A stretch of 64,000 nt of DNA. Source: Taudactylus pleione. Lineage: Eukaryota > Chordata > Amphibia > Anura > Myobatrachidae. The translations under genes and the position numbers were made by a program. Location: the NCBI GenBank assembly GCA_031769625.1, contig JAUIMM010000211.1:10063001-10127000 (forward strand), in the 5' to 3' direction. Below the pieces are notes generated by a model. It made no database searches, was not told where the DNA came from, and worked only from the letters and a program-made list of their open reading frames with translations. Positions 31,131 to 43,800 of this stretch are shown here, piece after piece (within the stretch, counting starts at the first letter, position 1; every line of letters begins with the position of its first letter).

Positions 31131-32837
31131 GGCATTGCATGCACCAGGATGCTGACTACATCCCCTAGGGGCATGTCTGAGAAACATGCCTAACACTGCA
31201 CCTCGCAACACCTGGAGCTGTTTGCCCATGTGGCTGTCTGAGACGATGTTCTGCCTTACATTGCCCTACATTGCTGGGACTACTCTGTCTGTCCTCATCT
31301 ATTCCTTCCTACCATATATTTAGTAGTGCCTGCTTCCCAAGGGACTACTCCACCCATTTACACAACACTCCATTTATACCTGTGGGCCTGATACAGAGGT
31401 GCAAGTAGCGTTGGTACCACACCCTAGCGGCCCATATTTTTAGTCTGCGCATGGGCCTCAGCTCCAAAAAAACAGATGCAGAGAGAGGCAATTTCAGTAA
31501 GTGTGTCTGGGTGGTAACCAGGAGTTGGCTCGTCAGACGCGGACATGTCTCCTGTCCCGTGTCACGGTCAGCGACTGCTTCTTTGCCTCGGGTGCAATGT
31601 TTGACGGTGCAACTTATGTGTTACCTATGGTGCGTCTTAACGCAACCAGCAATGATAGCACCTCAGCCGGTGGGTGTCTCTGTACGAATACCGTTGACTA
31701 CGGTATAAGCATACAGACACAGTCATGCTGCGGCAAAAGGCATAGTGGGGGCTGCATTTGCGCCCACCTTTTAGTCAGGCCCCATATCTGTTGTATGGTG
31801 AATCACCACTGCCTGCCACTGCAGGAGCCTTCCTCACACCTGCGCTGTATTCGGCCATCTTATCAATGTCACCTGCTGCGTGGCCTCGTGTTCTGATTCC
31901 TGTGCCGAGCACACTCCTGTGCCTGAAAGAGTTAATGAAAGTGCACTAGTCGCTCTGCAGTCTCATTCTCTATATATTGCTGAATACGATTTAATACTAT
32001 CATTACATTGTCATTATTCTCTGGCTGCTGTGTGCAGGATATTGTCACTCGTATTCCATTGTTATGTCATCTTATATTATCTTTTGATATTGGCGCTGTG
32101 TTATTAAATACTGTACAACCACATTCTTCTTTAAGTGTTTGCAGTTTACAGCGTCCATGTATCACCTCTTGGTTATACGCTGGTCATGTTTTCCATCAGT
32201 GTTCCAAAGCACTTCCCAAACACCACCCACTGCTGATCAGGTGTTCGGCTAATGGGTTACTGGCCTTTTTTAGAATGATGGGACTATCAAGCACCCCCAC
32301 GACCCGAAGAGGAACACTGACTTGGGCAAATGGACTGTGCGGAGAAGAAAACCCAAAAAAGATGAGATGACCTGAACTCTCTTTCTAGGTGCATTGAGGT
32401 GGGCGACATAGTTGGAGCTACTTAATCGAGTGTACAATTCAGCTGCACTCACTCCATAAATTGTACTCACTACAAGTTTACATAAAATGGATTGCAATGT
32501 AACGCCTGCTGGCATATTTGTGATGCAAGTGGCTTTCACCAGGAGGGATTCACTGGGATCTGAGGTAGGGGTGACCATCAACCAGGCCGCAGTCTGCTCA
32601 TGCCTGGCCAAGGTCTGTGCGGACGCCATCAAGGTGCATCGAGGATAAAATCAATTGTTTCCTCACGATGTTTAAAAACCATTGACCATCCATGGTTAAT
32701 CCGTAGATGACCGTCCCTAACCTGAGGTGTTAGAGGTCTAGTGATGCGTACTAGCGACTTCATGAAGGGGGTGTAGGTCTGTTGTAAAAGCACCTTTCGC
32801 TGGGTATAAAAGGGTCACATGAGAACCAGAGACTATT
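31131..32837. other. Intergenic stretch; possible MITE at 31386-31783
   Basis: GGGCCTGATACAGAGGTGC near 31386 and TTAGTCAGGCCCC ending near 31784 could be MITE ends of the GGGCCTGATTCAG type; no TSD found. Overlapping frames of up to 131 residues have no known domain. Confidence 0.4.
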
Positions 32838-32992
32838 ATGGGGTATATGCACTAAGCCTTGGAGAGAAATCAAGTGGGTCTGAGATAAAGTTCCAACCAA
32901 TCAGCTCCTGTCAGTTTACAGGCTGTGTTTGAAAAATGAAAGGAGCTGATTGGTTGGTACTTTATCGCTCTCCAAAGTTTAGTACATAGAGA
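32838..32992. mobile_element. Small palindromic MITE (degenerate)
   Basis: Inverted halves: CTTGGAGAG and AACCAATCAGCTCCT versus AGGAGCTGATTGGTTGGTAC and CTCTCCAAAG. Related to 35052-35228 and 50505-50645. Confidence 0.7.
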
Positions 32993-34428
32993 CCAATAAG
33001 GACTTGGGATTCTCACATCAGTAGATAGACTGACATGCAATGTGCTGCCGGCAGTGATGTGCAGTGAGGTCAATGGCTGGGGAGGCACACATGGAGATGG
33101 GTCTGAGTGTTGGGAGCCTGTCTCACCCCCTACTCACTGTAGCTCTCCCCTGACTACACTAAGCTTCAGTATCCATTGATTCTCCTTCCTGCATCACTGT
33201 GTCTTCTCTTTCTGTTGCTGACTGAATTGGGCTCCGATCTCTAAACACTGAAGTGCACTTCATGGTTACATGACACATCCAAAGCTCAAGGCACGTCCCC
33301 CCATAATCAGAGACATGCCTCTATTAGCTCTCTTTCTGTGCAGCTTACTGCCTGTTGTGTAGCCCCGCCCCAAGCTCTGCAAGCAGTGTCTGACTATACA
33401 CAGAAGCGAGGCTGAGCTGTTGCTGCCTCATCTCTCGTCTCCCTGCAGTCCCAGGGAGCTCCACAAAGCTGGTGAGTGGAAACTATAAAAATGATTACAT
33501 TAAACAAAGAAGATGTTTATAAGTTATAAATATCTTCTTTGTAGTATTCTCATCATTTTATATCAAATATTAGGACTATGACAGGGGAGGTTCTGCCTTC
33601 CCTGCCTACCCTGACTGCACGTCCCTGGCTGCCGGGCTGCACACACGTCAGCCACTTACGGTAGTGCCGACATCGCAAGTTTCCCTACGCACCTGTAAGC
33701 GTTGATGCCGATGAATTCCCCCCTTTAAGTGAAGATACAGAATTTATACACCTCGCTTCCTGCACATTCGCTGGAGCAAATGTTTATCGTGATTTCTTTA
33801 ATTTAAAGACCAATTTTTTATTGCTTAATAGATGATTTTAAAGGGTTCATGGGTGAAATCATTTTTTGAGTGAAATAAAACCAATTACCTTTCTTGGTGG
33901 GTAATTTCACCTGCCTGCTTTGATAGATCTATTGTCTAAGCGTTACGCCGCCCCGTCAAGCTGAGCCGCAGTCCCTCTGTCACATCTGCCAGACGGCTCA
34001 CACTTATTATACTCAGAATAACTAGACCAAAATGGACGTAATCCTGAATCTCACAACTTTCCTCTGTTGTTCTACTTTCCTAATGAGCAAACCCCCCTCT
34101 CGCCAGCCCTTGGAATGGAAATAAGAATATATTGTGCTAGCAGAGACCCGAGAACAAGTAATGTATGATCTTATTAGAAAGTGGAGCTGGGGGCAGCAGG
34201 TTTCTGCTAAAAGAATTACCTTGTCTAGAGCTAAAAATATATCCAGGGCAGTCACAGTTTCATCTCATTATCCTCTCCCATCTATTAATTCTCGCAGCTG
34301 ATGCAGGATCTCCACAGGCTTCCACCAGGAGAGCTTAACTCGTGTCAGAAAATGACTTCTCGGAAAAGGTGCAAAATCTACCCCCACGGTGGTCACCATC
34401 AATATCACCCTTCTTCTTAAAGTCATTG
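32993..34428. other. No gene seen
   Basis: Mixed unique-looking sequence. No frame with a domain, no RNA gene. 33860-33920 has an inverted GGTAATTTCACC/GGTGAAATCATT pair, possibly another MITE remnant. Confidence 0.45.
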
Positions 34429-34436
34429 AACTAGAC

Positions 34437-34639
34437 CACAGGTTCTCAAACTTGGACCTCAGGACCCCAAACGGTGCATGTTTCCAGGTCTCCGCACAGA
34501 ATCACAAGTTAAATAATTAGCTCCACCTGTGCATCTCTTAAAATGTATCAGTGAGTAATGACTACACCTGTGCACCTGCTGGGTGACCTGGAAAATGAGA
34601 ACTGTGCCGGGTCCTGAGGACCGAGTTTGAGAACCACTG
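34437..34639. mobile_element. hAT-type MITE (203 bp)
   Basis: Ends CACAGGTTCTCAAACTTGG and GTTTGAGAACCACTG. Flanks AACTAGAC and GACTAGAC match at 7 of 8. The GGTTCTCAAACTTG end resembles well-known vertebrate Charlie-like MITEs. Confidence 0.8.
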
Positions 34640-34647
34640 GACTAGAC

Positions 34648-35048
34648 TTAAAGTAGAGCACCTATTATTATATTTCTCAATCTGCATCTCACATTCATGT
34701 AGTAATGATTTAAAGAGGGCATGTAATGGACAACCTGTAGCCATCAGATCATCAGACAAATTACAGTACACTGATTTTATGGGAGACAATGACCTGACCA
34801 CGTATGGGATTGCGGAAGGGGGCACTGTGCTGCATGTGACAGGGGCAGTGTCGTCATGCAGGGGGCGCACAGAAGAACACAGTGGCAGAACTAGCGAGTG
34901 GTGGGCGTAGGTGCAATAATATGAACCATATATATCAAGGATATGTACAGACACAAAGGATCACTGACAACAACCATGATGGGAGCACGCTGTGGACTTG
35001 GATAGTGCTGCTCCTCAGATCTCATAGACTAAGGGAGTCTTTCACTAC
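34648..35048. other. No gene seen
   Basis: No supported feature; the 130-residue minus frame crossing it lacks domains and includes MITE sequence. Confidence 0.45.
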
Positions 35049-35051
35049 TTA

Positions 35052-35228
35052 GGGGTCTATTTACTAAGCATTGGAGAGAGAGGAAGTGGATGTAGATAAA
35101 GTATCAACCAATCAGCTCCTAACGGTCCTTTTTCAAATGCAGCCTGTAAAGTGACAGTTAGCAGCTGATTGGTTGGTATTTTATCTCCATACACTTTATC
35201 TCTCTCCAAAGCTTAATGTATAGACCCC
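35052..35228. mobile_element. Palindromic MITE, PIF/Harbinger-like (177 bp, TSD TTA)
   Basis: Ends GGGGTCTATTTACTAAGC and CTTAATGTATAGACCCC, flanked by TTA (35049-35051, 35229-35231). The halves ACCAACCAATCAGCTCCTAA and AGCAGCTGATTGGTTGGT can pair. TTA TSD is characteristic of PIF/Harbinger. Confidence 0.82.
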
Positions 35229-35407
35229 TTAATATAACTTACTGCTGCATAAAGAAGATTGCAGAGATCTGGGGTCTAAGTTGCACAGCCAACAGAGATT
35301 TATTGGTCTGCATAGTATTAGTTACCAGATATTTTGGGGTCTTCATTACATAGCTACCACAGATTTTGGATCTATATTGTACAGTGGTCACTATCTGTAT
35401 TTTACTC

Positions 35408-36850
35408 AGTGGCGGACTGGGCCGGGGGGCCGGGTGCCATCTGCACCCTGGACCAGTACAATTGTGCAGCACTGAGGCTGCCGCTGTGCTCTAGAGGCAG
35501 TGGCGTAACACACAGCTGCCTGCGCTGGTGGCTGTGTGTTTGTTTTCATTAGCCGTCAATGAGAGTCAGACAGACTCTCATTGACTGCTGTGCCCACTGC
35601 CGGAGCCGGGCTGGAGCTCACTCATGAGCTCCATCCTTCCGGCTCCTGCAGTGGGTAATGAGAGAGACGTCATGGCGTCATGACGTCTCTCCCATTATGC
35701 AGAGCGGCCCGGCCCGACGTGAGGATTGAGGAGCAGATGGCGGCAGCAAGAGCCGGAGCGGGGATTCAGGTGTGTGGTTTTTTGGGTTTTTTATTACGTT
35801 TGTGTGTGTCTATGGGGGGCGCCACTACTGGGGTCTACTACTGGGGGGGAGGACTACTATTGTGGGCACTGCATCGGGGGACGGGGGGGACGGCTACTAG
35901 GAACACTGCATCGGGGGGGACTTCTACTGAGGGCACTGCATCTGGGGGGGATTCTACTGGGGGCACTGCATGGGGGCCTACTACTGGGGGTAGGACTACT
36001 ACTGGGGGCATTGCATATGGGGGGACTAATACTGGGGACACTGCATCGTGGGGACTACTACTGGGGGCATTGCATCAGGGGGGGGACTACTACTGGGGGC
36101 ACTGCATCAGAGGGGGGACGACTACTGGGGGCACTCGATAAAGCGCACTACTGGGGGTACTGTATCATGGGGGGGCTACTACTGGGGGCACTGCATCAGA
36201 GGGGGGACTACTACTGGGGGCACTAGATAAAGGGCACTACTGGGGGTACTGCATAGGGGGACTACTACTGGGGCACTTTATAAAGGGCACTGCATAGGGG
36301 AGACTACTACTGGAGCACTATATAAGGGGCTTACTACTGGGGGCACTGCACAGGGGGACCACTACTGGCCCTGGGGCACTACATAGGGGGATCACTACTG
36401 GGGTCCTGCATAAGGGGGACAACTACTGGGGGCACTGTATAAGGTGCACTACTGGGGTCTGCATAAGGGGGACCACTCCTGGGGACACTGTATAAGGGGC
36501 ACTGCATAGGGGGGATCACTACTGGGTGTCTGCATAAGAAAGAGCACTACTGGGGGCCTGCATAAGAAGGGGCACTGCATAGGGGGATCACTACTGGGGG
36601 CCTGCATAAGAAGGGGCACTGCTGGGGGCCTGCATAGGGTGGACCACTGTATAGGGTGGATCACTACTGGGGGCCTGCATAAGGGGGACCACTACTGGGG
36701 GCACTGTATAAGGGGAACTAATGGGGGACCACTACTGGGGGCACTGTATAAGAGGAACTAATGTGGGACCACTACTGGGGGTACTGTATAAGGGGCACTA
36801 CTGGGGAAACTGTATTGGGGGAACTGTAAAAGGGGCACTGCATTAAGGTG
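35408..36850. mobile_element. Minisatellite-bearing hAT-like element, left part
   Basis: Begins CAGTGGCGGACTGGGCC, followed by the CpG-rich block (ATGAGAGTCAGACAGACTCTCAT hairpin at about 35560) shared with 7383-7877, 15320-15560 and 30290-30560, then the minisatellite. The expected right TIR was not found, so the right border is the end of the array. Confidence 0.55.
35815..36840. repeat. CTACTGGGGGCACTG minisatellite
   Basis: Units of about 25-40 bp; reverse-complement word set of the CAGTAGT arrays. Gly/Thr-rich or Leu/Gly-rich frames of up to 166 residues are repeat shadows. Confidence 0.88.
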
Positions 36851-38285
36851 CATATGGAAAGAAATGTTCCCAGAGTGAGGTGTGTGTATATATATTATGT
36901 GTATAAAAAATTAAATATTGGCATGTATCCACAGTCTCCCTAAATGTTTTACCTGCTTCATGTCTTCCTTTCCTTCCTCTATGTGCTCTCCAGATCCTAT
37001 TTTGCTATTTGGTGGTCTGGCCTTTGCTTGCCAATTAGGTGCAGCCAAACAGAGGAAGCAAGGTTGAAATAAATTTAGTGTAAGGATATACATGTGCACT
37101 GTGTGCCCTTAACTAAACTAAATCTGGAGATGCATTACCCTATCGGGCCAAGCTCCTAAATGATGGTAGTACTGTATATTGGCCGCTGGAATGCACTCTA
37201 TATTGTATATTGGGCACTAGGATGTTCTTTCATAGAGGACAATATAATGCTGTATGCTATATCATTCACTAGAATGCACTTTGCATTGCAGATTGTTTCT
37301 AGAATGCCCTCTGTACTGTATTCTATAGTGGCCACTAGAATGCTACCTGTATTGTACACTGATGAACAGAATGCCATCAGACCACACACGTGTATGCAGA
37401 GATTATTGGTGAGGGACCCTTTGGAAAAACGGCAATGTAGCACACAAGTTACAATGGCTAAAGCTGCAATGCTGTCCAGTGCTTGGTAAATTTCACAATT
37501 TAACATCCCCAATATCAACCTATGGGGGCTACTTTTGCAAATGAAAATAGAGCACCCCCCTCCTTTTTAAATCCAGGAGATTTATGTGGATATCCCCCTG
37601 AAAACAGCTGTTACGTGGCATTTTCTGCAAAATTCCCTTTGATAAATATGCAGCTCTCTGCAACTCCCAGCTACAGCGACCAACTCTGCTATCCCCTTAT
37701 CTGATGCTCTGGGGGGCAGGTGAGAAAAAAGCAGGGAGCTATCCAAAAGACGTTCCCTACAATGTCTCAATCAATATTCCTCAATAGCGGGATTCCAGGC
37801 TTGTGACCTCCCCCCCTCCCACTAATATCACTTTGCGGAGAAGTTCCTGAATTGACACAAGGTTTACTGACCCCAGCCTCACAAAGGGTAAGTCAGGAAG
37901 GAAATACACATATGTTTAAGGAAAAGGCAATTGAAAATGAAAAGCATTAAGGTCTTATAAGAGGATCACACAGCAAAAGAAGGATTTACAGGGATTGTCA
38001 TAAGAGGTAGTGGAGCAATTATACGGGAAATGAAAAAAGCCACAAAGGTAGATGAAAGGTTTAATTCCATAAATGACAGCGCGGTGGCTACGCTAAGACG
38101 TGCGAGCGCGCTGTGCTCAGGCTGTGTAACCACTTATATTATAATAACTGCGATGGGAAGTCATCTGCTCCGACTGTTTATACGCCCAGCCCTTATGTAC
38201 GCTAAAGACCTATAATGGAGTAATAAGGATGAACTTATTGTGCTAATATTAATGTTATAACTACACTTTATTCAAGAAGCACCAA
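36851..38285. other. No gene seen; weak tandem structure at 37165-37370
   Basis: 37165-37370 repeats words such as TAGAATGC and TGTATTGTA with irregular spacing. No protein domain. Confidence 0.4.
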
Positions 38286-38293
38286 CATATTGC

Positions 38294-38655
38294 CAGGGGT
38301 GTTTTAAGAGAGGCGGGGGCCCTTGTGCACTTCCTGTGCAGGGCCCCCTCCTCTCTCCGCCGGCTAGCCAACCACTGGAGCCTTAGTAGACTCCGGGCAC
38401 TAGAGTGTGCCCGGAGTCTACTGCGCATGCGCAGAACGCCAGAAATTGGCCGTGGCGGCCATTTTTCCAGCGTTCCGTGCATGCGCAGTAGAGTCTGGGC
38501 ACACTCTAGTGATGAGCAGCGCAGACACGCGACGTGGGACCACGGACAGGTAATTCTAAATTAATATGGGTGCAGTGTGTGCGGTGCGGGACCCCCTGGA
38601 CCCGGGGCCCCGTGTGCCCCCCGCACACACTGCACTCATTATAGATACGCCACTG
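38294..38655. mobile_element. hAT-type MITE (362 bp, perfect TSD CATATTGC)
   Basis: Begins CAGGGGTGTTTTAAGAG and ends GATACGCCACTG, flanked by CATATTGC (38286-38293, 38656-38663). Contains a hairpin GACTCCGGGCAC/GTGCCCGGAGTC (about 38388-38418). Non-coding. Confidence 0.88.
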
Positions 38656-38663
38656 CATATTGC

Positions 38664-39199
38664 GTAGCGCTGTACATTGAGGGGGGGGAGGACCCAGAAA
38701 AGTAACTGGAAAGCAATGACATAAATCAGGAGGTAAAGAGGGCACTACCCAAATGTGATAAATAAATAATCACCAAGCGCCTGATATAGCAGGATGGATA
38801 TATAGGTATATACCTGCAGCAGTAAGAAAGAGGGGATTGTCAACCTCACATAAACCACAACAACTGTGCTGATATAACCTAATTATGAGAAGCTTCTATA
38901 AAGACCAGTATAGTATCATAAACATTTATTTTAAGAACATGATCAAAAACAGTAATAAACACATTCACATATAAAAAAAACCACTGCCTGAATGTGCTTA
39001 CACTGTAAGAGGTATATATTTATTAAAGTATGGGTTTATAGAATTGAAGCTGTTGCCCATAGCAACCAATAAGATTCTAGCTGCACGTGCACAGTAGACA
39101 ATGTGCAAAGAGTTGTCTGTCTTGATACGCCCCTGTATTAGAGCCTAAGTATAAAACAGAATAGCCCGTCATAAGTACTAAGCATTAATATTACACCAT
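38664..39199. other. No gene seen
   Basis: 39050-39080 has TTGCCCATAGCAACCAATAA, a word I associate with dispersed amphibian/fish MITEs; ends not resolved. Confidence 0.4.
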
Positions 39200-39908
39200 A
39201 GACTTGGCCGAACAGATAAAAGGGGCGATAATAGGGCAATTTGCTGAAGCTAGCAACGTAAAGCATCCTGAGACCATTCATGTGTGGGGTTGCTTCTCAG
39301 CCAAGGGAGTGGGATCACGCACAATTTTGCCTAAGAACACAGCCATGAATAAAGAATGGCACCAAAACATCCTCCAAGAGCAACTTCTCCCAACCATCCA
39401 AGAACAGTTTGATGATGAACAATGCATTTTCCAGCATGATGGAGCACCTTGCCATAAGGCAACAGTGATAACTAAGTGGCTCGGGGAACAAAACATCTAA
39501 ATTTTGGGTCCATGGCCAGGAAACTCCCCAGACCTTAATCCCATTGAGAACTTGTGGTCAATCCTCAGGAGGTGGGTGGACAAAAAAACCCCCACAAATT
39601 CTGACAAACTCCGAGCATTGATTAGGCAAGAATGGGCGGCCATCAGTTAGTATGTGGCCCAGAAGTTGATTGACAGCATGCCAGGGCGAATTGCAGAGGT
39701 CTTGTAAAAGAAGGGTCAACACTGCAAATATTGACTCTTTGCATAAACTTAATGTAATTGTCAATAAAAGCCTTTGACACTTATGAAATGCTTGTAATGT
39801 TACCTCAGTATACCATAGTAACATCTGACAAAAAGGTCTAAAAACACTGAAGCAGCAAACTTTGTGATAACCAATACTTGTGTCATTCTCAAAACTTTTG
39901 GCTATGGC
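39200..39908 (+). mobile_element. Tc1/mariner element, 5'-truncated
   Basis: Transposase fragment followed by a 3' region ending near TCTCAAAACTTTTGGC, which resembles a Tc1-type TIR. The left half and left TIR are missing. Confidence 0.75.
39204..39706 (+). pseudogene. Tc1-like transposase, C-terminal fragment
   Basis: The frame reads HPETIHVWGCFSAKGVG, then FQHDGAPCHKA (catalytic Asp of the DDE triad), WLGEQNI, an in-frame stop at 39498-39500, then PWPGNSPDLNPIENLWSILR (third catalytic residue region), RRWVDKK and a second stop near 39648. The N-terminal DNA-binding domain and first catalytic Asp are absent. The element family is clear; the copy is dead. Confidence 0.9.
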
Positions 39909-39924
39909 TATACTCCGGGTATGT

Positions 39925-40150
39925 CATTGCACGCTACATGCTGTTCCGACAGGGCCAACACATCTGTGCCTTTCATTGCACATCACGCACTGTTCCCAGT
40001 GCTGGCACATACATGTATCTCAGTACACGCTATGCGCTGTCCAAACAGTGCCAACACCTCTGTATACCCTATTGCACAATATGCGCTATTCAAACAGTGC
40101 CAACACTTCTGTGTACCTTATTGCATGATACACACTGTACAAACAGCCAT
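39925..40150. repeat. Roughly 49-bp tandem repeat, about 4.5 diverged units
   Basis: Units share CAAACAGTGCCAACAC, CTGTGTACC and TATTGCA with drift. Lies between the Tc1 relic and hAT2. Overlapping frames in all three phases are shadows. Confidence 0.75.
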
Positions 40151-40349
40151 GTACCTTGTGGCAAGCTACCAAAATCCCACACTTTGTATTAGGGGTGAGC
40201 GGGTTCGGATTTCTGAAATCCGAACCCCCCCGAGCGCCCCCGATCCGAGGCCGATCTTAGTCAGGCTCGACTTTTCCCGCCTGACTCGGATCTGAAATCG
40301 AGGCAAAACGTCATCATCCCGCCTTCCGGATCTCGCAGGTTTTGGATCC

Positions 40350-40385
40350 TATATAACGTACCCGCGTCGGCGCCATTTTCTCACT
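40350..40385 (+). promoter_or_regulatory. hAT2 core promoter
   Basis: TATATAAC at 40350-40357 with GCGCCATTTTCTCACTC about 20-35 bp downstream, matching hAT1 (21007). Confidence 0.5.
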
Positions 40386-40434
40386 CGGCTGTGGACAGTG
40401 AAGAGGGAGGGTGGGAGTTAGGGCTGGCTGGGCT

Positions 40435-40735
40435 GTGTAGTGTAGTGTAGTGTAGTGTAGTGCAGAGTAGTGTTGTGCTGCGCTGTGCTGCTGTTGTCCA
40501 TAGGGGCTGTGTCCACTACTTCAAAGTCCATAGGGGCTGGCTGTGTTGTGCTGTGCTGCTGTTGTCCATAGGGGCTGTGTCCACTACTTCAAAGTCCATA
40601 GGGGCTGGCTGTGTTGTGCTGTGCTGCTGTTGTTAATAGGGGCTGTGTCCACTACTTCAAAGTCCATAGGGGCTGGCTGGATTGTGTTGTGCAGTCAGTT
40701 GTCCATAGGGGCTGTGTCCACTCCAAAGTCCTGTG
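40435..40735. repeat. 68-bp tandem repeat in hAT2 leader, 3-4 units
   Basis: TTGTCCATAGGGGCTGTGTC and CTACTTCAAAGTCCATAGG recur at about 68-bp spacing (near 40495, 40563, 40631). hAT1 has a single copy, so this block also expanded in hAT2. Confidence 0.85.
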
Positions 40736-40805
40736 CAGTGTCCCAGTCCTAAAGGGGTGCTGTAGTGTTGTCCAGGGGGTGCTCTGTCCATCAGGGGTGC
40801 TCCCC

Positions 40806-43800
40806 CCAAGTGCTAAAAAAAATATTTTTTTTCTGTGTTTGTGAATTGCGTGCGCAGTAGCCGCACGTGCATCAACAAAGTAGTGCCAAGCGTGCGCCTG
40901 TGTCATAAGTAAAGGGCCGGCTGGCTTGACCGTTAAAGGGTGCTGTAATCCCCAAAGTACACTCCAAACCAAATAAAAAAATATTTTTTTTCTGTGTTTG
41001 TGAATTGTGTGCGCAGTAGCCGCACATGCATCAACAAAGTAGAGCCAAGCGTGCGCCTGTGTCATAAGCAAAGGGCCGGCTGGCTTGACCGTTAAAGGGT
41101 GCTGTAACCCCCAAAGTACACTCCAAACCAAATAAAAAAATATTTTCTGTGTTTGTGAATTGTGTGCGCAGTAGCCGCACGTGCATCAACAAAGTAGTGC
41201 CAAACGTGCCCCTGTGTCATAAGTAAAGGGCCGGCTGGCTTGATCGTTAAAGGGTGCTATAACCCCCAAAGTACACTCCAAACCAAATAAAAAAATATTT
41301 TCCGTGTTTGTAAATTGTGTGCGCAGTGGCCGCACGTGCATCAACAAAGTAGTGCCAAGCGTGCGCCTGTGTCATAAGTAAAGGGCCGGCTGGCTTGACC
41401 GTTAAAGGGTGCTGTAACCCCCAAAGTACACTCCAAACCAAATAAAAAAATATTTTCTGTGTTTGTGAATTGTGTGCGCAGTAGCCGCACGTGCATCAAC
41501 AAAGTAGTGCCAAGCGTGCGCCTGTGTCATAAGTAAAGGGCCGGCTGGCTTGACCGTTAAAGGGTGCTGTAACCCCCAAAGTACACTCCAAACCAAATAA
41601 AAAAATATTTTCCGTGTTTTCGAATTGTGTGCGCAGTAGCCGCACGTGCATCAACAAAGTAGTGCCAAGCGTGCGCCTGTGTCAGAAAGTAAAAGGCAGG
41701 CTGGCTTCACCATTAAATGGTGCTGTAACCCCCAAAGTACACTCCAAACCAAATAAAAAAATATTTTCCGTGTTTGTGAATTGTGTGCGCAGTAGCCGCA
41801 CGTGCATCAACAAAGTAGTGCCAAACGTGCGCCTGTGTCATAAGTAAAGGGCCGGCTGGCTTGATCGTTAAAGGGTGCTATAACCCCCAAAGTACACTCC
41901 AAACCAAATAAAAAAATATTTTCCGTGTTTGTAAATTGTGTGCGCAGTAGCCGCACGTGCATCAACAAAGTAGTGCCAAGCGAGCGCCTGTGTCATAAGT
42001 AAAGGGCCGGCTGGCTTGACCGTTAAAGGGTGCTGTAACCCCCAAACTACACTCCAAACCAAATAAAAAAATATTTTCTGTGTTTGTGAATTGTGTGCGC
42101 AGTAGCCGCACGTGCATCAACAAAGTAGTGTCAAGCGTGCGCCTGTGTCATAAGTAAAGGGCCGGCTGGCTTGACCGTTAAAGGGTGCTGTAACCCCCAA
42201 AGTACACTCCAAACCAAATAAAAAAATATTTTCCGTGTTTGTGAATTGTGTGCGCAGTAGCCGCACGTGCATCAACAAAGTAGTGCCAAGCGTGCGCCTG
42301 TGTCAGAAAGTAAAAGGCAGGCTGGCTTCACCATTAAATGGTGCTGTAACCCCCAAAGTACACTCCAAACCAAATAAAAAAATATTTTCTGTGTTTGTGA
42401 ATTGTGTGCGCAGTAGCCGCACGTGCATCAACAAAGTAGTGCCAAACGTGCGCCTGTGTCATAAGTAAAGGGCCGGCTGGCTTGATCGTTAAAGGGTGCT
42501 ATAACCCCCAAAGTACACTCCAAACCAAATAAAAAAATATTTTCCGTGTTTGTAAATTGTGTGCGCAGTAGCCGCACGTGCATCAACAAAGTAGTGCCAA
42601 GCGTGCGCCTGTGTCATAAGTAAAGGGCCGGCTGGCTTGACCGTTAAAGGGTGCTGTAACCCCCAAAGTACACTCCAAACCAAATAAAAAAATATTTTCC
42701 GTGTTTGTGAATTGTGTGCGCACTAGCCGCACGTGCATCAACAAAGTAGTGCCAAGCGTGCGCCTGTGTCATAAGTAAAGGACCGGCTGGCTTGACCATT
42801 AAAGGGTGCTGTAACCCCCAAAGTACACTCCAAACCAAATAAAAAAATATTTTCCGTGTTTGTGAATTGTGTGCGCAGTAGCCGCACGTGCATCAACAAA
42901 GTAGTGCCAAGCGTGCGCCTGTGTCATAAGTAAAGGGCTGGCTGGCTTGACCGTTAAAGGGTGCTGTAACCCCCAAAGTACACTCCAAACCAAATAAAAA
43001 AATATTTTCCGTGTTTGTGAATTGTGTGCGCAGTAGCCGCACGTGCATCAACAAAGTAGTGCCAAGCGTGCGCCTGTGTCATAAGTAAAGGGCCGGCTGG
43101 CTTGACCGTTAAAGGGTGCTGTAACCCCCAAAGTACACTACAAACCAAATAAAAAAATATTTTCCGTGTTTGTAAATTGTGTGCGCAGTAGCCGCACGTG
43201 CATCAACAAAGTAGTGCCAAGCGAGCGCCTGTGTCATAAGTAAAGGGCCGGCTGGCTTGACCGTTAAAGGGTGCTGTAACCCCCAAACTACACTCCAAAC
43301 CAAATAAAAAAATATTTTCTGTGTTTGTGAATTGTGTGCGCAGTAGCCGCACGTGCATCAACAAAGTAGTGCCAAGCGTGCGCCTGTGTCATAAGTAAAG
43401 GGCCGGCTGGCTTGACCGTTAAAGGGTGCTGTAACCCCCAAAGTACACTCCAAACCAAATAAAAAAATATTTTCCGTGTTTGTGAATTGTGTGCGCAGTA
43501 GCCGCACGTGCATCAACAAAGTAGTGCCAAGCGTGCGCCTGTGTCAGAAAGTAAAAGGCAGGCTGGCTTCACCATTAAATGGTGCTGTAACCCCCAAAGT
43601 ACACTCCAAACCAAATAAAAAAATATTTTCTGTGTTTGTGAATTGTGTGCGCAGTAGCCGCACGTGCATCAACAAAGTAGTGCCAAACGTGCGCCTGTGT
43701 CATAAGTAAAGGGCCGGCTGGCTTGATCGTTAAAGGGTGCTATAACCCCCAAAGTACACTCCAAACCAAATAAAAAAATATTTTCCGTGTTTGTAAATTG

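Noticed and set aside
31501..31896. 131-residue open frame with several Cys
   Set aside because: Two other phases are also open here, and part of it crosses a possible MITE end; no recognisable family.
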